From: Spirosoma montaniterrae
GTDB taxonomy: Bacteria > Bacteroidota > Bacteroidia > Cytophagales > Spirosomataceae
DNA length: 64,000 bases
Assembly: GCF_001988955.1 (NCBI RefSeq)
Contig: NZ_CP014263.1
Location: 3,380,001-3,444,000, forward strand
Direction: 5' to 3'
This document shows positions 36,141 to 44,943 of the stretch, one piece after another. Each line of letters opens with the position of its first letter. Within the stretch, counting starts at the first letter, position 1. The position numbers and the translations under genes were made by a program. Below the pieces are notes generated by a model that was not told the DNA's origin, searched no databases, and saw only the letters and a program-made list of their open reading frames with translations.

Positions 36141-36350
36141 ATGAAACACTTGCTCATTGGATTGGTTCGACTGTATCAGGCTATCCTATCGCCCTGGTTG
36201 CCCAACGCCTGCCGGTACACGCCCACTTGTTCGCAATACGCTATCGATGCGATTCGCAAATACGGGGCCGTTCGGGGCGGTTGGCTGGGCCTGAAACGAA
36301 TTGGTCGCTGCCACCCGTGGGGTGGGCATGGCTATGATCCGGTGCCATAA
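36141..36350 (+). CDS. yidD: Membrane protein insertion efficiency factor YidD
   Basis: A 69-residue protein with all YidD hallmarks: [23 protein letters not shown] with its three Cys, and [20 protein letters not shown] with the fourth. YidD helps YidC insert membrane proteins. A GTG just before the ATG at 36141 is less likely. It is divergent from lgt and starts a short run of three genes in the same direction. Confidence 0.94.
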   Translation: MKHLLIGLVRLYQAILSPWLPNACRYTPTCSQYAIDAIRKYGAVRGGWLGLKRIGRCHPWGGHGYDPVP

Positions 36351-36366
36351 ACTGTTTACTGAAATT

Positions 36367-36744
36367 ATGATTGGAATATCTGCTGATAATAAATTGAAAC
36401 GTCTGATTGTAGTGGGCGACCGTGTTTTAATCAAGCCCAAAGACCCCACCGACCGCACTGCCAGCGGCCTGTATCTGCCCCCTACTGTTCAGGAAAAAGA
36501 ACAGGTGCAATCGGGCTATGTCATAAAAGCGGGGCCGGGCTACCCCATTCCGGTGGCGACGGAAGACGAACCGTGGAAAGAAACGGAAGAAAAGGTGAAA
36601 TACATGCCGTTGCAGGCGCAGGAGGGCGATTTAGCTCTGTATCTGCAACGAAACGCCATCGATCTGCAATACGAAGGTGAGCAGTACGTAATTGTGCCAC
36701 AGGCGTCGATCCTGATGCTTGAACGCTCGGAGGATTTAGCTTAA
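36367..36744 (+). CDS. GroES-like co-chaperonin protein
   Basis: A 125-residue protein related to co-chaperonin Cpn10: VVGDRVLIKPKDPTDRTASGLYLPP is the N-terminal GroES strand and mobile-loop area, and EGEQYVIVPQASILMLE the C-terminal strand. It is longer than GroES (about 97 residues) because of an insert (YPIPVATEDEPWKETEEKVKY). No groEL is adjacent, so it is probably a second, divergent co-chaperonin. The start at 36367 is 17 bp after yidD. Confidence 0.82.
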   Translation: MIGISADNKLKRLIVVGDRVLIKPKDPTDRTASGLYLPPTVQEKEQVQSGYVIKAGPGYPIPVATEDEPWKETEEKVKYMPLQAQEGDLALYLQRNAIDLQYEGEQYVIVPQASILMLERSEDLA

Positions 36745-36755
36745 ACCCAAACACT

Positions 36756-37208
36756 ATGCAACGCCGTTGGTTCTTACTCGTGGCAGTCCTCATACTGGGA
36801 CTCACTCTTGTTATGGAAAGCGTAGCGAATCAGCGAAAGTCGCTCAAAGCGATTTTGTCGGAAAAGAAAGATCATCGGCGTGTGCTGCTGCTCTATGGCC
36901 GCGACGGCAGCAGTGGTGGCCCCGGTCAGCGGCTCCTGATCGAGCAACAGGAAAACCTGAACGAACACCGCAACGGCCTGGCCGAGCGCGACCTCGACGT
37001 TATTGTATTGATAGCTTCAGAAGTATCTGAACCCGACCGGCAGTTTCTGATGCACGAGTATCATCTTCAACCGTCCGAAGAGTTTATTGGCTGGCTCATC
37101 GGCAAAGATGGCGGGCTGAAACATACGTACAAAAAGCCGGTCGATGCCGCCGAACTCTTCGGCCTCATCGACACTATGCCCATGCGGAAGCAGGAAATGA
37201 AACAGTAA
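36756..37208 (+). CDS. DUF4174 protein
   Basis: A 150-residue protein with an N-terminal signal or anchor (FLLVAVLILGLTLVMESVA) and the thioredoxin-like DUF4174 domain: RRVLLLYGRDGSSGGPGQRLL, LAERDLDVIVLIASEV and EEFIGWLIGKDGGLK. The usual thioredoxin Cys pair is absent, as in most members. It begins 12 bp after the GroES-like gene, so the two are probably co-transcribed. Confidence 0.8.
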   Translation: MQRRWFLLVAVLILGLTLVMESVANQRKSLKAILSEKKDHRRVLLLYGRDGSSGGPGQRLLIEQQENLNEHRNGLAERDLDVIVLIASEVSEPDRQFLMHEYHLQPSEEFIGWLIGKDGGLKHTYKKPVDAAELFGLIDTMPMRKQEMKQ

Positions 37209-37209
37209 G

Positions 37210-37341
37210 TCTGAACCAGGATTAGCCATGATTATCACGATTAAAACAAGATTCTGCGCTGCGCTTTCTGGATTCTGTAAACAAATAGCGCAGCGTTAAA
37301 TCCTGTTTAATCGTGATAATCATGGCTAATCCTGGTTCAGA
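37210..37341. repeat. Large inverted repeat of CCAGGATTAGCC type
   Basis: Left arm 37210-37253 (TCTGAACCAGGATTAGCCAT...) and right arm 37299-37341 are near-perfect complements for about 40 bp. It lies between two convergent stop codons (37208 and 37344). The same modules occur singly at 15145-15215. Confidence 0.85.
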
Positions 37342-37343
37342 TA

Positions 37344-39296
37344 TTAAAATGTCTTTCCTTCCGTGACTCCTTTCCACGTATCGGTGCGGAAGGGTACGGC
37401 GGGGAAGCCTTCGCGGTTGTATAGGTTTACGTCGCCGTTGTCGTCGGCCCAGCCGTAGCGAACGGCGACGGGCGCAGCTACGGCGTCACAGTACACCACA
37501 ACCGTGTTGCCCTGAATTTCGGCTTTGGCGTAGTGAAACTGCTGGTCGGTTCCAGCCAGTTCAAAACCTTTCAGATAGCCGTATCTGTCTTTGACCGACA
37601 GGCCGCTGCCGGTGTTCCGAAACAGTAATACAGCGCGATTGCCATCGACGGTCATCTTCTCGAATAGCGGCCCCGCACTGACGCCGGGTTTCTGGTAGGC
37701 CACGCGCATGGCTTCGGCGGCTAAGCGTTTGCCTACGTCCTGCTTGTTGCGCGGGTGAATATCGTTCGCTTCGCCAATGTCTGAAGTTACGGCCATGCCA
37801 GTGTTGGGCAATTGCAGCGTCAGGGTCTGTGCCTCGCGGAGTTCGCCCCACGTGCTTCCTTTGCGGCTGTCGCCGTTGGCCGAGTTGTAGCTGGCTAACT
37901 GCACGAACAAGAACGGAAATTCATACCCCCAGTGTTGCCGCCAATCCTGGATCAGCAGCGGAAACGCCCGCCGGTACTGATGCGCCCGCCCCGCGTTCGA
38001 CTCACCCTGATACCAGATTGTACCGGCAATGGCATATGGAATCAGCGGCTTCAGCATGGCGTTGAACAGCAGCGTAGCGTAGGTGTTTGGCCCGGCGGTA
38101 TATGAGCTTGGAAACGCCTGCGCTATGCGGTACTGCCACGAGCCTGCCAACGGCAGTTCGGTGGTTCCGAAGGTAAGTTTCATTGCTTCGGGGTCGCCCA
38201 TTAAACCGCCACTGCCCCCCGTATCTTTTACCCGAACCACAATCACGTTCCGACCGGGTTTGAGCAATCCGTTGGGCAGTTCGTACAGGCGGGGTTTGGT
38301 TCTTCCATTAGTTGTGCCAACAAACTGCCCATTCACAAAGGTTGAATCGGCATCGTCAACAGCTCCGAACAACAGTTGAGGATTCAGCAGATCGGTATTG
38401 GCGGGTAGCGTCACCTCGCGCCGAAGCCAAACCACCCCGTCGAATACGGGCAACCCGCGCCATTCCCAATCGCCGGGCATTGCTATGGTTTTCCAGTCGG
38501 CAGCGTTAAAATCGGGGTTGGCCCAGGCCAGTTCATCGGCGGGCGTTGGTAGGATGCCGCCCTGCACGGTCTGTATCAATTGCCGGATGCGTTCCTGACC
38601 ACTTTGACGCATCTGTTCCAGGTCGGCAGGCAGGTTGGCTACGGCTTTTGCGAGTTCGGGGTCTGAGGCCATCGCCTGTCGGCTGGTCCAGGTTTCAGAA
38701 TGTGTGCCACCCCATGAGGTGTTAATCAGGCCAATCGGTACGTTCAACTCCTGCTGGAGTTGCCGGGCAAAAAAATAGCCTACCGCCGTAAACGCAGGGG
38801 CTGTACCGGGCGTACATACGGCCCATTCTCCTTCGATGTCATCTTTTGGAGTCAGGCTAATAGCTTTTTTGACCAACAGTTGCCGAATCTGCGGATAATT
38901 GGCTGCGTTGATTTCTTTGTTGGCATTGGTCGCCTGTCGTAGCGGCCACTCCATATTCGACTGCCCCGAACAAACCCAGACTTCACCCAGCAGAACATCG
39001 GTTAAAACCAGTTCGTTTTTGCTGCCTTTCACCGTCAGGTCATACGGTCCGCCCGCTTCCATAGGGTCGAGTGTTAGCTGCCAGCGGCCATCTTTTCCGG
39101 CCTTAATGGTTTTTGTCTGCTTGTTCAGCAACACCGTTACGCGTTCGTTTGCGTCGGCCCATCCCCAGATTGGCAGCGGTTTTCGGCGTTGCAATACCAT
39201 GTGTGAGCCAAACACGTGCGGCAAGCGAACATCGGCCAGCACAGGCTGCGCCATTGCCAAAAAGATAAATAACCAGCGGTAGCAAAAACTTTTCAT
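37344..39296 (-). CDS. Sialate O-acetylesterase-like SGNH hydrolase
   Basis: A 650-residue exported protein: signal peptide (WLFIFLAMAQPVLA), an N-terminal beta domain, then an SGNH esterase domain with VWVCSGQSNMEWPL (nucleophile Ser) and TIWYQGESNAGRAHQY, and a beta-sandwich insertion (WLRREVTLPAN, FVNGQFVG) like a sugar-binding jelly roll. The catalytic His lies in SDIGEANDIHPRNKQDVG. It removes acetyl groups from sialic acid or other polysaccharides such as xylan; the target here is unknown. Confidence 0.92.
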   Translation of the reverse strand: MKSFCYRWLFIFLAMAQPVLADVRLPHVFGSHMVLQRRKPLPIWGWADANERVTVLLNKQTKTIKAGKDGRWQLTLDPMEAGGPYDLTVKGSKNELVLTDVLLGEVWVCSGQSNMEWPLRQATNANKEINAANYPQIRQLLVKKAISLTPKDDIEGEWAVCTPGTAPAFTAVGYFFARQLQQELNVPIGLINTSWGGTHSETWTSRQAMASDPELAKAVANLPADLEQMRQSGQERIRQLIQTVQGGILPTPADELAWANPDFNAADWKTIAMPGDWEWRGLPVFDGVVWLRREVTLPANTDLLNPQLLFGAVDDADSTFVNGQFVGTTNGRTKPRLYELPNGLLKPGRNVIVVRVKDTGGSGGLMGDPEAMKLTFGTTELPLAGSWQYRIAQAFPSSYTAGPNTYATLLFNAMLKPLIPYAIAGTIWYQGESNAGRAHQYRRAFPLLIQDWRQHWGYEFPFLFVQLASYNSANGDSRKGSTWGELREAQTLTLQLPNTGMAVTSDIGEANDIHPRNKQDVGKRLAAEAMRVAYQKPGVSAGPLFEKMTVDGNRAVLLFRNTGSGLSVKDRYGYLKGFELAGTDQQFHYAKAEIQGNTVVVYCDAVAAPVAVRYGWADDNGDVNLYNREGFPAVPFRTDTWKGVTEGKTF

Positions 39297-39369
39297 CAAT
39301 CTGGGGCTTATAGTTCTGTTCAAGTAAAAGACAATACCGTCTGTTTACTACCAAACAAAACCACCAGAC

Positions 39370-40266
39370 ATGCTGCCCTCTACCGCCGAGCGTATATTGA
39401 TTACGGGAGCCAGTGGCAACGTTGGCCTGGAAACGCTGCGTGCTTTAGTAAAGCACCCGCATAAATCCCAGATCGAATTACTCGCCGGCACGCGCAGCCC
39501 TGAGACTGACATGCGCGTAATACCCATACAACCCGACCGATATGTGCTGCTCGATTTTACCGACCCGGCCACCTTCGACGCGGCCCTATCGGGCGTTCGG
39601 CGCGTGTTGCTGGTTCGCCCTCCGCAGTTATCCGATGCTAACCGCTACTTTCGCCCGTTTGTCGAGGCCATGAAACGAGCAGGTGTTCAGCACGTTGTAT
39701 TTCTATCGCTACAGGGCGTAGAAAACAACCCGGTAACGCCCCATTATACCATTGAAAAACTGATTGTTGAAGCGGGACTGCCGTTTACGTTCCTGCGTCC
39801 GAGTTTTTTCATGCAGAATCTCAGCACCACCCACCGCGATGAAATCCGGTCTCGCAACGAGATTTTTATTCCTGCTGGCAATGGTCGAACCAGCTTCGTT
39901 GACGTGCGCGACATTGGTGCCGTGGCCGCACTTGTGTTAACCGACACCACGGGCAATCATCTCAATCGGGGCTATGAGCTAACTGGTTCAGAAGCCCTCA
40001 CGTACAGCGAAGTGGCGCAGATGCTGACGCAGGTGTTGGGACGGAAAATTAGTTATCGCAACCCGTCGGTGGTGCGGTTTATCTGGCGGAAGTGGCTGAC
40101 GGAGAAAAACCCGCTCGGTTTTACGCTCGTGATGGTGGCCTTGTACACTGTCTCGAAATTAGGAAAAGCGGCCCGCACTACCTCCGACCTGGAACGGCTT
40201 TTGAAACGACCGCCCATCAAATTCCGGCAGTTCGCGATGGATACAAAAGCGGCCTGGCTGTCATAA
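39370..40266 (+). CDS. NmrA-like NAD(P)-binding oxidoreductase
   Basis: A 298-residue atypical short-chain dehydrogenase. The Rossmann motif ILITGASGNVGLETLRAL is at the N-terminus; FLRPSFFMQNLS and FVDVRDIGAVAALVLTD are characteristic of NmrA/QOR2-like proteins, which lack the Tyr-x-x-x-Lys pair. The C-terminal extension covers SerPhe-rich helices. Roles range from redox sensing to quinone reduction; not resolvable here. Confidence 0.88.
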   Translation: MLPSTAERILITGASGNVGLETLRALVKHPHKSQIELLAGTRSPETDMRVIPIQPDRYVLLDFTDPATFDAALSGVRRVLLVRPPQLSDANRYFRPFVEAMKRAGVQHVVFLSLQGVENNPVTPHYTIEKLIVEAGLPFTFLRPSFFMQNLSTTHRDEIRSRNEIFIPAGNGRTSFVDVRDIGAVAALVLTDTTGNHLNRGYELTGSEALTYSEVAQMLTQVLGRKISYRNPSVVRFIWRKWLTEKNPLGFTLVMVALYTVSKLGKAARTTSDLERLLKRPPIKFRQFAMDTKAAWLS

Positions 40267-40292
40267 AAAAAGCCCCGGCGTTGAGCCGGGGC
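40267..40292 (-). terminator. Strong terminator between convergent genes
   Basis: GCCCCGGC (40272-40279) and GCCGGGGC (40285-40292) pair perfectly; the A run at 40265-40271 gives a T run on the minus strand, so it ends the outer membrane gene at 40313-41170. Confidence 0.88.
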
Positions 40293-40312
40293 CAAATCGT
40301 TTCAGTTATTTT

Positions 40313-41170
40313 TTATCGAATTCGCTGCCTTCCCTGCACCTCCAGTACGTCGGGCTGTTTGCGCCTGAGCGAGAGCGTGTAGCGCAGACTCACGCCATAA
40401 CTCATGCCCGAACCCGTACCGCGCAACTGTGCCTGCTGCGCCAGCGTATTGTTGATGGTATAGGCCACATCAGTAGTGAGCGACGTACCTAAGCCCCAGA
40501 ACTTGCGAACCGTGAAGCCGAGGTCAACATTATTACTTAGCCGCACATTGTATTCGGCACCGAGTTCGGCCATTGCCGTAGCCCGGCCATTGACGTTGGT
40601 CTGACTGTTAAGGCGCAATGTATCGACGGTTTCGTTCCGCCGGTAGCCAATCAGCGAAAACTGACCCTCGCGCTGCCCGTTGTTTGGCACCAGCCACATA
40701 CCGCCACTGAGCCAGAAACCTGACCGCAGCCACGGCCCGCTCGTTGACGCAAGCAGCCGTTTGCCACGCAGCATAAACGCGTTGTGCGAATTGGTATAGC
40801 GATACACCAACGGCGACCGACCATTGCTTACCGACACCTGCGTGTGAATCGGCATCCGGGCATAGCCTGCTTCTATGGCCCACCGCTCCCGCGCCGACCA
40901 GCCAACCACCGCACTCCAGTCGAGTTTGGTAACACGGTCACTTTCAATAAGTCCGTTCAGGGAGTTGTCTAATTTAGCCCGGTCGGTACGCACAAAGGCG
41001 TCGAAACTTACATACCACCGGTCGCGGATTTGCGGGCCACCGTAGCGCATCGTCAGCCGGTCGAGCTGACGGCTTCGGTCGGGTAGCCGGTAGTAGTCGG
41101 CCATATCCTGCCCAACCGCAGGCAGAGCGGCTAAAGCGAGACAACTATACAGCAGGTAGCGTTTCATCAT
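40313..41170 (-). CDS. Outer membrane protein, hypothetical
   Basis: A 285-residue protein. The ATG at 41170 (or the next codon) starts a signal peptide (YLLYSCLALAALPAVGQ). The mature part consists of alternating hydrophobic strands (WYVSFDAFVRTDRAKL, LRSGFWLSGGMWLVP, YGVSLRYTLSLRR) typical of outer membrane barrels. No specific family recognised. Confidence 0.72.
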   Translation of the reverse strand: MMKRYLLYSCLALAALPAVGQDMADYYRLPDRSRQLDRLTMRYGGPQIRDRWYVSFDAFVRTDRAKLDNSLNGLIESDRVTKLDWSAVVGWSARERWAIEAGYARMPIHTQVSVSNGRSPLVYRYTNSHNAFMLRGKRLLASTSGPWLRSGFWLSGGMWLVPNNGQREGQFSLIGYRRNETVDTLRLNSQTNVNGRATAMAELGAEYNVRLSNNVDLGFTVRKFWGLGTSLTTDVAYTINNTLAQQAQLRGTGSGMSYGVSLRYTLSLRRKQPDVLEVQGRQRIR

Positions 41171-41302
41171 GCAGGTTGAATTAGTTGAGCAAGCGTGTAT
41201 GCAAAGAACACGATAAACCGTTGTTTGTTCCAACTACGCAAACCAACCAGCCTATCGTTGCATACGTAAGCACGAATCGGTATAAATCTAACAATCAAGC
41301 GG

Positions 41303-41339
41303 TTAAAAAACAACAAATCCGACTCGTTAGTCGGATTTG
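41303..41339 (-). terminator. Terminator after the DUF2911 gene
   Basis: CAAATCCGAC (41314-41323) pairs with GTCGGATTTG (41330-41339), and TTGTTTTTT follows on the minus strand. Confidence 0.85.
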
Positions 41340-41375
41340 CTGGCAAAATCAGTAACTCAGCGTCTTACTCTGACG

Positions 41376-41900
41376 TTATGAACCGTGTTTGGTCACAGGA
41401 ACCGATACGGTCATGTTATCCCAGGCAATGGTCAGGCTGCTGTTGGCAGGCGTAATCGTCAGTTTTTCAATGGCGGTTTTGTTCATCGACACCGGCACTT
41501 TCACCGAGGCCACGTCGCCACTTTTGATTTTCTCGTAGTCATACGCGCCCCACTGACCGAGTGTGCTGTTGAGCAACACGGTCCATTCTTTTTCGCCGGG
41601 AATCGTGTACAGCGTATACGTACCGGCTTTTACCATTTTGCCGCCAAACATCACATCGTTGGCAAACGTAATTTCGGTAGCCTCGTTGGCACCCGTGCGC
41701 CATACTTTTCCGTATTTCTCTAACCCGCCTTCGCCAAAAACAACCCGGCCCCGCTTGGAGGGCTGTCCGTAGGCCACTTTAATACTTTTATCGGGGCTTT
41801 CGGCAGTAATGCGCGGACTCATAGGCGGTTTTTTGTCCTGCGCCTGTGCCAGCGATACCATCGCAAAGAGGAATGAGAAGACGAATAATAGCTTTTTCAT
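41376..41900 (-). CDS. DUF2911 secreted protein
   Basis: A 174-residue protein: signal peptide (LLFVFSFLFAMVSLAQA), then the DUF2911 domain with IKVAYGQPSKRGRVVFGE, YGKVWRTGANEATEI, MVKAGTYTLYTIPGEKEW and WGAYDYEKIKSGDV, all highly characteristic. It is widespread in Bacteroidetes, with no known function. The ATG at 41900 begins the signal peptide. A good terminator follows. Confidence 0.9.
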   Translation of the reverse strand: MKKLLFVFSFLFAMVSLAQAQDKKPPMSPRITAESPDKSIKVAYGQPSKRGRVVFGEGGLEKYGKVWRTGANEATEITFANDVMFGGKMVKAGTYTLYTIPGEKEWTVLLNSTLGQWGAYDYEKIKSGDVASVKVPVSMNKTAIEKLTITPANSSLTIAWDNMTVSVPVTKHGS

Positions 41901-42054
41901 GCGTGAAAATTGGTTTGTTTTGATACCGTCGGTATTAACGACATAAAGTAAACGATAGTTTTTGGTAGCCAATATATATAATGACGCAAAAATTGGTATT
42001 TTTACTCGTAAAAGTAGTATGCAAGCATACCGATTTTAAACCAGATCGTCCCAG

Positions 42055-43875
42055 ATGGCAACGACCTATTTCAGCAAGCGAAACCTTCATTTTTTGCTGC
42101 ACGAAGTCTTCAAAGCTGAAGAACTGACGCAGTACGAGTATTTCAGCGCGCACGACCGCGAAACGTTTAATCTTGTGCTCGATTCGGCCACCTACATCGC
42201 CGATACGCTCATGCACCCGTACCTGAAAGAAGTAGATAAAAACCAGCCCGAACTGAAAGATGGGCAGGTGACGGTTCACCCGAAGGTGAAAGAGTTTATG
42301 CAGGCAATGGGCGACGCAGGTCTGATTGGTGCGGGCTTCTCGTTCGAGCACGGCGGGCAGCAATTGCCCGAAATGATTAGTTCGTGCGTGGGCTTTATTC
42401 TGATGGCGGCCAACAACGGTATGATGTACACGGGCCTGTCGTCGGGAGCGGCTCACCTGATTACGTCGTTCGGTTCGCCCGAATTGTCTGAATTTTATGT
42501 ACCTAATATGCTTTCGGGCAAATGGCAGGGTACGATGGCCCTGACCGAACCGCAGGCCGGTTCGTCGCTGTCGGACGTGACTACCTCGGCCACACCCCTG
42601 ACCGACGGCGAATCCGTGCCGGGAAGCTACAAGATTAAGGGTCAGAAAGTGTTTATATCGGCGGGCGACCACGACGCCGTCGATAACGTTGTTCACCTGA
42701 TGCTGGCCCGCATCGATGGTGCGCCCAAAGGCACAAAAGGCATTTCGCTCTTTGTGGTGCCAAAATACCGGCCTGATGGCAACAATGGCTTCGTTGACAA
42801 CGACGTGCAGTCAACGGGCGTTTACCACAAAATGGGGCAGAAAGGCGTACCGGCCATGCACCTCACAATGGGGTCGAACGACAACACGATTGGGTATATT
42901 GTCGGCGAACCGCATCAGGGCCTGCCGTATATGTTTCAGATGATGAACGAAGCCCGGATTGGTGTAGGCATGACGGCTGCGGCCATTGCTACGGCGGCTT
43001 ATCACGCGGCAGTACAATACGCCCGCGAACGCCCGCAAAGCCGTCGACTGAACGAAAAAAACCTGCTCGATGCCCCCCAGACACCCATCATCAACCACCC
43101 CGACGTGCGCCGGATGCTGCTGTTCCAGAAAGCCGTTACGGAAGGGTCGCTGTCGGTGCTGATCGAAGCAGCGCGGTTGTACGACATCAGCAAAGTAGCG
43201 GAAGGCGACGATAAAGACAACGCTTTCCTGCTGCTCGACCTGCTGATGCCGGTAGCCAAAACCTACCCGTCGGAAATGGGCGTTCAGTCGGTAAGCCAGA
43301 GTTTGCAAACGTTTGGTGGCTACGGCTTTACGGAAGATTTTCCGGTTGAGCAACTCTACCGCGATATTCGGATTACGCCCATCTACGAAGGCACTACAGG
43401 CATTCAGGCGCAGGACTTGCTGGGCCGTAAAATGACCATGAAGGGCGGCAAGGCTCCGCAACTGCTGTTTGCCGAGATGGGTAAAACCATTGCCGAAGCC
43501 AGCATGTTCGACGATCTGAAGCCGTATGCCGAGCAGTTAAACGGTGAAATGAAGCGAATTCAGGAAGTGTTTTCCGCGCTGTTGCCCCACGCCATGAAGG
43601 GCGACACAGAACGTTATCTGGCCGATGCCACGCTGTTTCTGGAGTTGTTCGGTATTGTGGTGGTAGCCTGGCAGTGGCTCAAGCAGGCTATCGTTGCCAA
43701 ACACGCGCTGCTGACCCAAAACCCGCAAGGCGACGACCTGACATTCTACGAGGGCAAGCTGCACACCATGAAGTTCTTCTTCCACTACGAAGTACCCAAA
43801 ACGCTGGGCTTAGCCGTGCGGCTGAAAGACCCCGAAGTACTGACTATTGTTTCCGAAAAAGAACTGGCTCTGTAG
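42055..43875 (+). CDS. Acyl-CoA dehydrogenase
   Basis: A 606-residue flavoenzyme of fatty-acid beta-oxidation. Features include AMALTEPQAGSSLSDVTTSA (FAD-binding), KVFISAGDHD, the middle domain, and the C-terminal FGGYGFTEDFPVEQLYRDIRITPIYEGTTGIQAQDLLGRK, with Glu of YEGTTG as the likely catalytic base. It is longer than standard enzymes (about 390 residues) because of a C-terminal extension of about 130 residues, as in the bacterial FadE-like/AcdB group. It has its own strong terminator, so it is monocistronic. Confidence 0.94.
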   Translation: MATTYFSKRNLHFLLHEVFKAEELTQYEYFSAHDRETFNLVLDSATYIADTLMHPYLKEVDKNQPELKDGQVTVHPKVKEFMQAMGDAGLIGAGFSFEHGGQQLPEMISSCVGFILMAANNGMMYTGLSSGAAHLITSFGSPELSEFYVPNMLSGKWQGTMALTEPQAGSSLSDVTTSATPLTDGESVPGSYKIKGQKVFISAGDHDAVDNVVHLMLARIDGAPKGTKGISLFVVPKYRPDGNNGFVDNDVQSTGVYHKMGQKGVPAMHLTMGSNDNTIGYIVGEPHQGLPYMFQMMNEARIGVGMTAAAIATAAYHAAVQYARERPQSRRLNEKNLLDAPQTPIINHPDVRRMLLFQKAVTEGSLSVLIEAARLYDISKVAEGDDKDNAFLLLDLLMPVAKTYPSEMGVQSVSQSLQTFGGYGFTEDFPVEQLYRDIRITPIYEGTTGIQAQDLLGRKMTMKGGKAPQLLFAEMGKTIAEASMFDDLKPYAEQLNGEMKRIQEVFSALLPHAMKGDTERYLADATLFLELFGIVVVAWQWLKQAIVAKHALLTQNPQGDDLTFYEGKLHTMKFFFHYEVPKTLGLAVRLKDPEVLTIVSEKELAL

Positions 43876-43885
43876 AGAGCAGGTG

Positions 43886-44128
43886 TTACGCGTGTTCGGT
43901 AAAGTGTACCGGGTTATGGTTCGCCAACCTGATACACTTTACCGAACACGTTTTATTTTTCAGTGGATTAGCCGGTTGCAGGGCATGAACAACCATGTAG
44001 GTCGCCACAGCAGTCAGCACCGCCACCACTACTTCGCGTAGCAGGTTTTTGGCCGTACCGACCTGATAGTCTATTAACTCAACTAACCGGCGACAAGGGA
44101 GACAGAAGACCGGAAGAAAAGTAAACAT
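43886..44128 (-). CDS. Doubtful small membrane protein
   Basis: An 80-codon frame with one hydrophobic segment (REVVVAVLTAVATYMVVHA). Its last 20 codons run through the terminator stem of the convergent gene, which speaks against a true C-terminus. Codon use of the first 55 codons is unremarkable. It might be a small single-pass protein, or only a chance frame. Confidence 0.22.
   Translation of the reverse strand: MFTFLPVFCLPCRRLVELIDYQVGTAKNLLREVVVAVLTAVATYMVVHALQPANPLKNKTCSVKCIRLANHNPVHFTEHA
43891..43960 (+). terminator. Strong terminator after the acyl-CoA dehydrogenase
   Basis: Arms CGTGTTCGGTAAAGTGTA (43891-43908) and TACACTTTACCGAACACG (43933-43950), 18 perfect base pairs, followed by TTTTATTTTT. 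Confidence 0.92.
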
Positions 44129-44167
44129 AAACAGGCGGAATTTTGCCCCGCTTTAACCAAACAAACC

Positions 44168-44590
44168 ATGAACACTGAGCAATTAATCAACCTGATTCAA
44201 GCGGCCCAAACACCCGACCAGATTCGCGAAGCCAACCGGCTGGCGGCTGCCTATCTGAAAGCCAGTGAAGGGTTGGATAGCTACGAAAAACAGGCCGTTC
44301 AGCGGGCTAAGTCTGATGCGCTGAACCGCTTCTTAGATGAAGTTGAGTTTGAGCAACAGGAAACCTTGCGGTTTCTGGCTCTGAACGGCAAACAATACGA
44401 CCTGAACGAATGGCTTACGCCGATGGAGTACGCCCGCAAGTACAACCTGCGTTCGGTCAATAACGTAACAAACTGGATGATTCGGGGCGTTATTCCGCCC
44501 GCCGATATTGTAGACGTGCCAGAACTGAACGGCCTGCGTTTGGTTCGGGATCGGGTCTATAAAGAAATCCCGCAAGGGATGGGCAGCTAA
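44168..44590 (+). CDS. Hypothetical protein with helix-turn-helix-like C-terminus
   Basis: A 140-residue protein. The first 70 residues are charged helices (LINLIQAAQTPDQIREANRLAAAYL, KQAVQRAKSDALNRFLDEVE), and the last 60 contain LTPMEYARKYNLRSVNNVTNWMIRGVIPPADIV, which resembles the helix-turn-helix with wing of excisionase/MerR-type domains. It precedes the CRISPR array but is transcribed away from the cas operon. A terminator follows directly. No named family. Confidence 0.7.
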   Translation: MNTEQLINLIQAAQTPDQIREANRLAAAYLKASEGLDSYEKQAVQRAKSDALNRFLDEVEFEQQETLRFLALNGKQYDLNEWLTPMEYARKYNLRSVNNVTNWMIRGVIPPADIVDVPELNGLRLVRDRVYKEIPQGMGS

Positions 44591-44611
44591 CCACTGCCTG
44601 CGTTAGAATGC

Positions 44612-44645
44612 AAATAGCTCGGATACTGTGTATCCGGGCTATTTT
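44612..44645 (+). terminator. Terminator after the 140-residue protein
   Basis: AATAGCTCGGATAC and GTATCCGGGCTATT pair with one G-T wobble around TGT and end in a TTTTAG tract. Confidence 0.75.
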
Positions 44646-44768
44646 AGTTATTGCTGTTGGTTCTGTCTGGCTTGTTCTGCCTGTTGTACCCGTATACCGT
44701 AGGCAATCAGGTTGGCCTGCCCAATTCGTTCCCATTCAGTTCCTTGTTTTCGAGTTTCGCGCTCTTCG

Positions 44769-44798
44769 TCCTGCTTTTCAGTAGATTAGCTCTCGAAT
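44769..44798 (-). repeat. Relic CRISPR repeat beyond the array
   Basis: 30 bp (TCCTGCTTTTCAGTAGATTA... ending CTCTCGAAT) match the array repeat with one change, lacking the part that encodes the 8-nt handle. It lies 145 bp beyond the last intact repeat, on the leader-distal side, and after the putative pre-crRNA terminator. Confidence 0.85.
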
Positions 44799-44833
44799 AT
44801 TTCACTCTATGCCATCATGGACCACCTGCACCT

Positions 44834-44892
44834 ATAAAAAAAGCACCCGACGTGATTAGAGGATCTACAATCCAATTCCGTTTCGAGTGCTT
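44834..44892 (-). terminator. Candidate pre-crRNA terminator
   Basis: On the minus strand AGCACTCGA and TCGGGTGCT pair with one wobble and are followed by seven T. The loop is long (about 33 nt). It lies just downstream of the oldest repeat, in the direction of array transcription. Confidence 0.6.
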
Positions 44893-44943
44893 CATTTCAA
44901 AAACGACGGTTAAACGCATTTCGTTCATGACTCCCGAAGAACA

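Noticed and set aside
41935..42696. 253-codon minus-strand frame opposite the acyl-CoA dehydrogenase
   Set aside because: It is a shadow of a strongly coding region, with no family features.
42811..43461. 216-codon minus-strand frame opposite the acyl-CoA dehydrogenase
   Set aside because: Also antisense to a clear gene, rich in residues typical of shadow frames.
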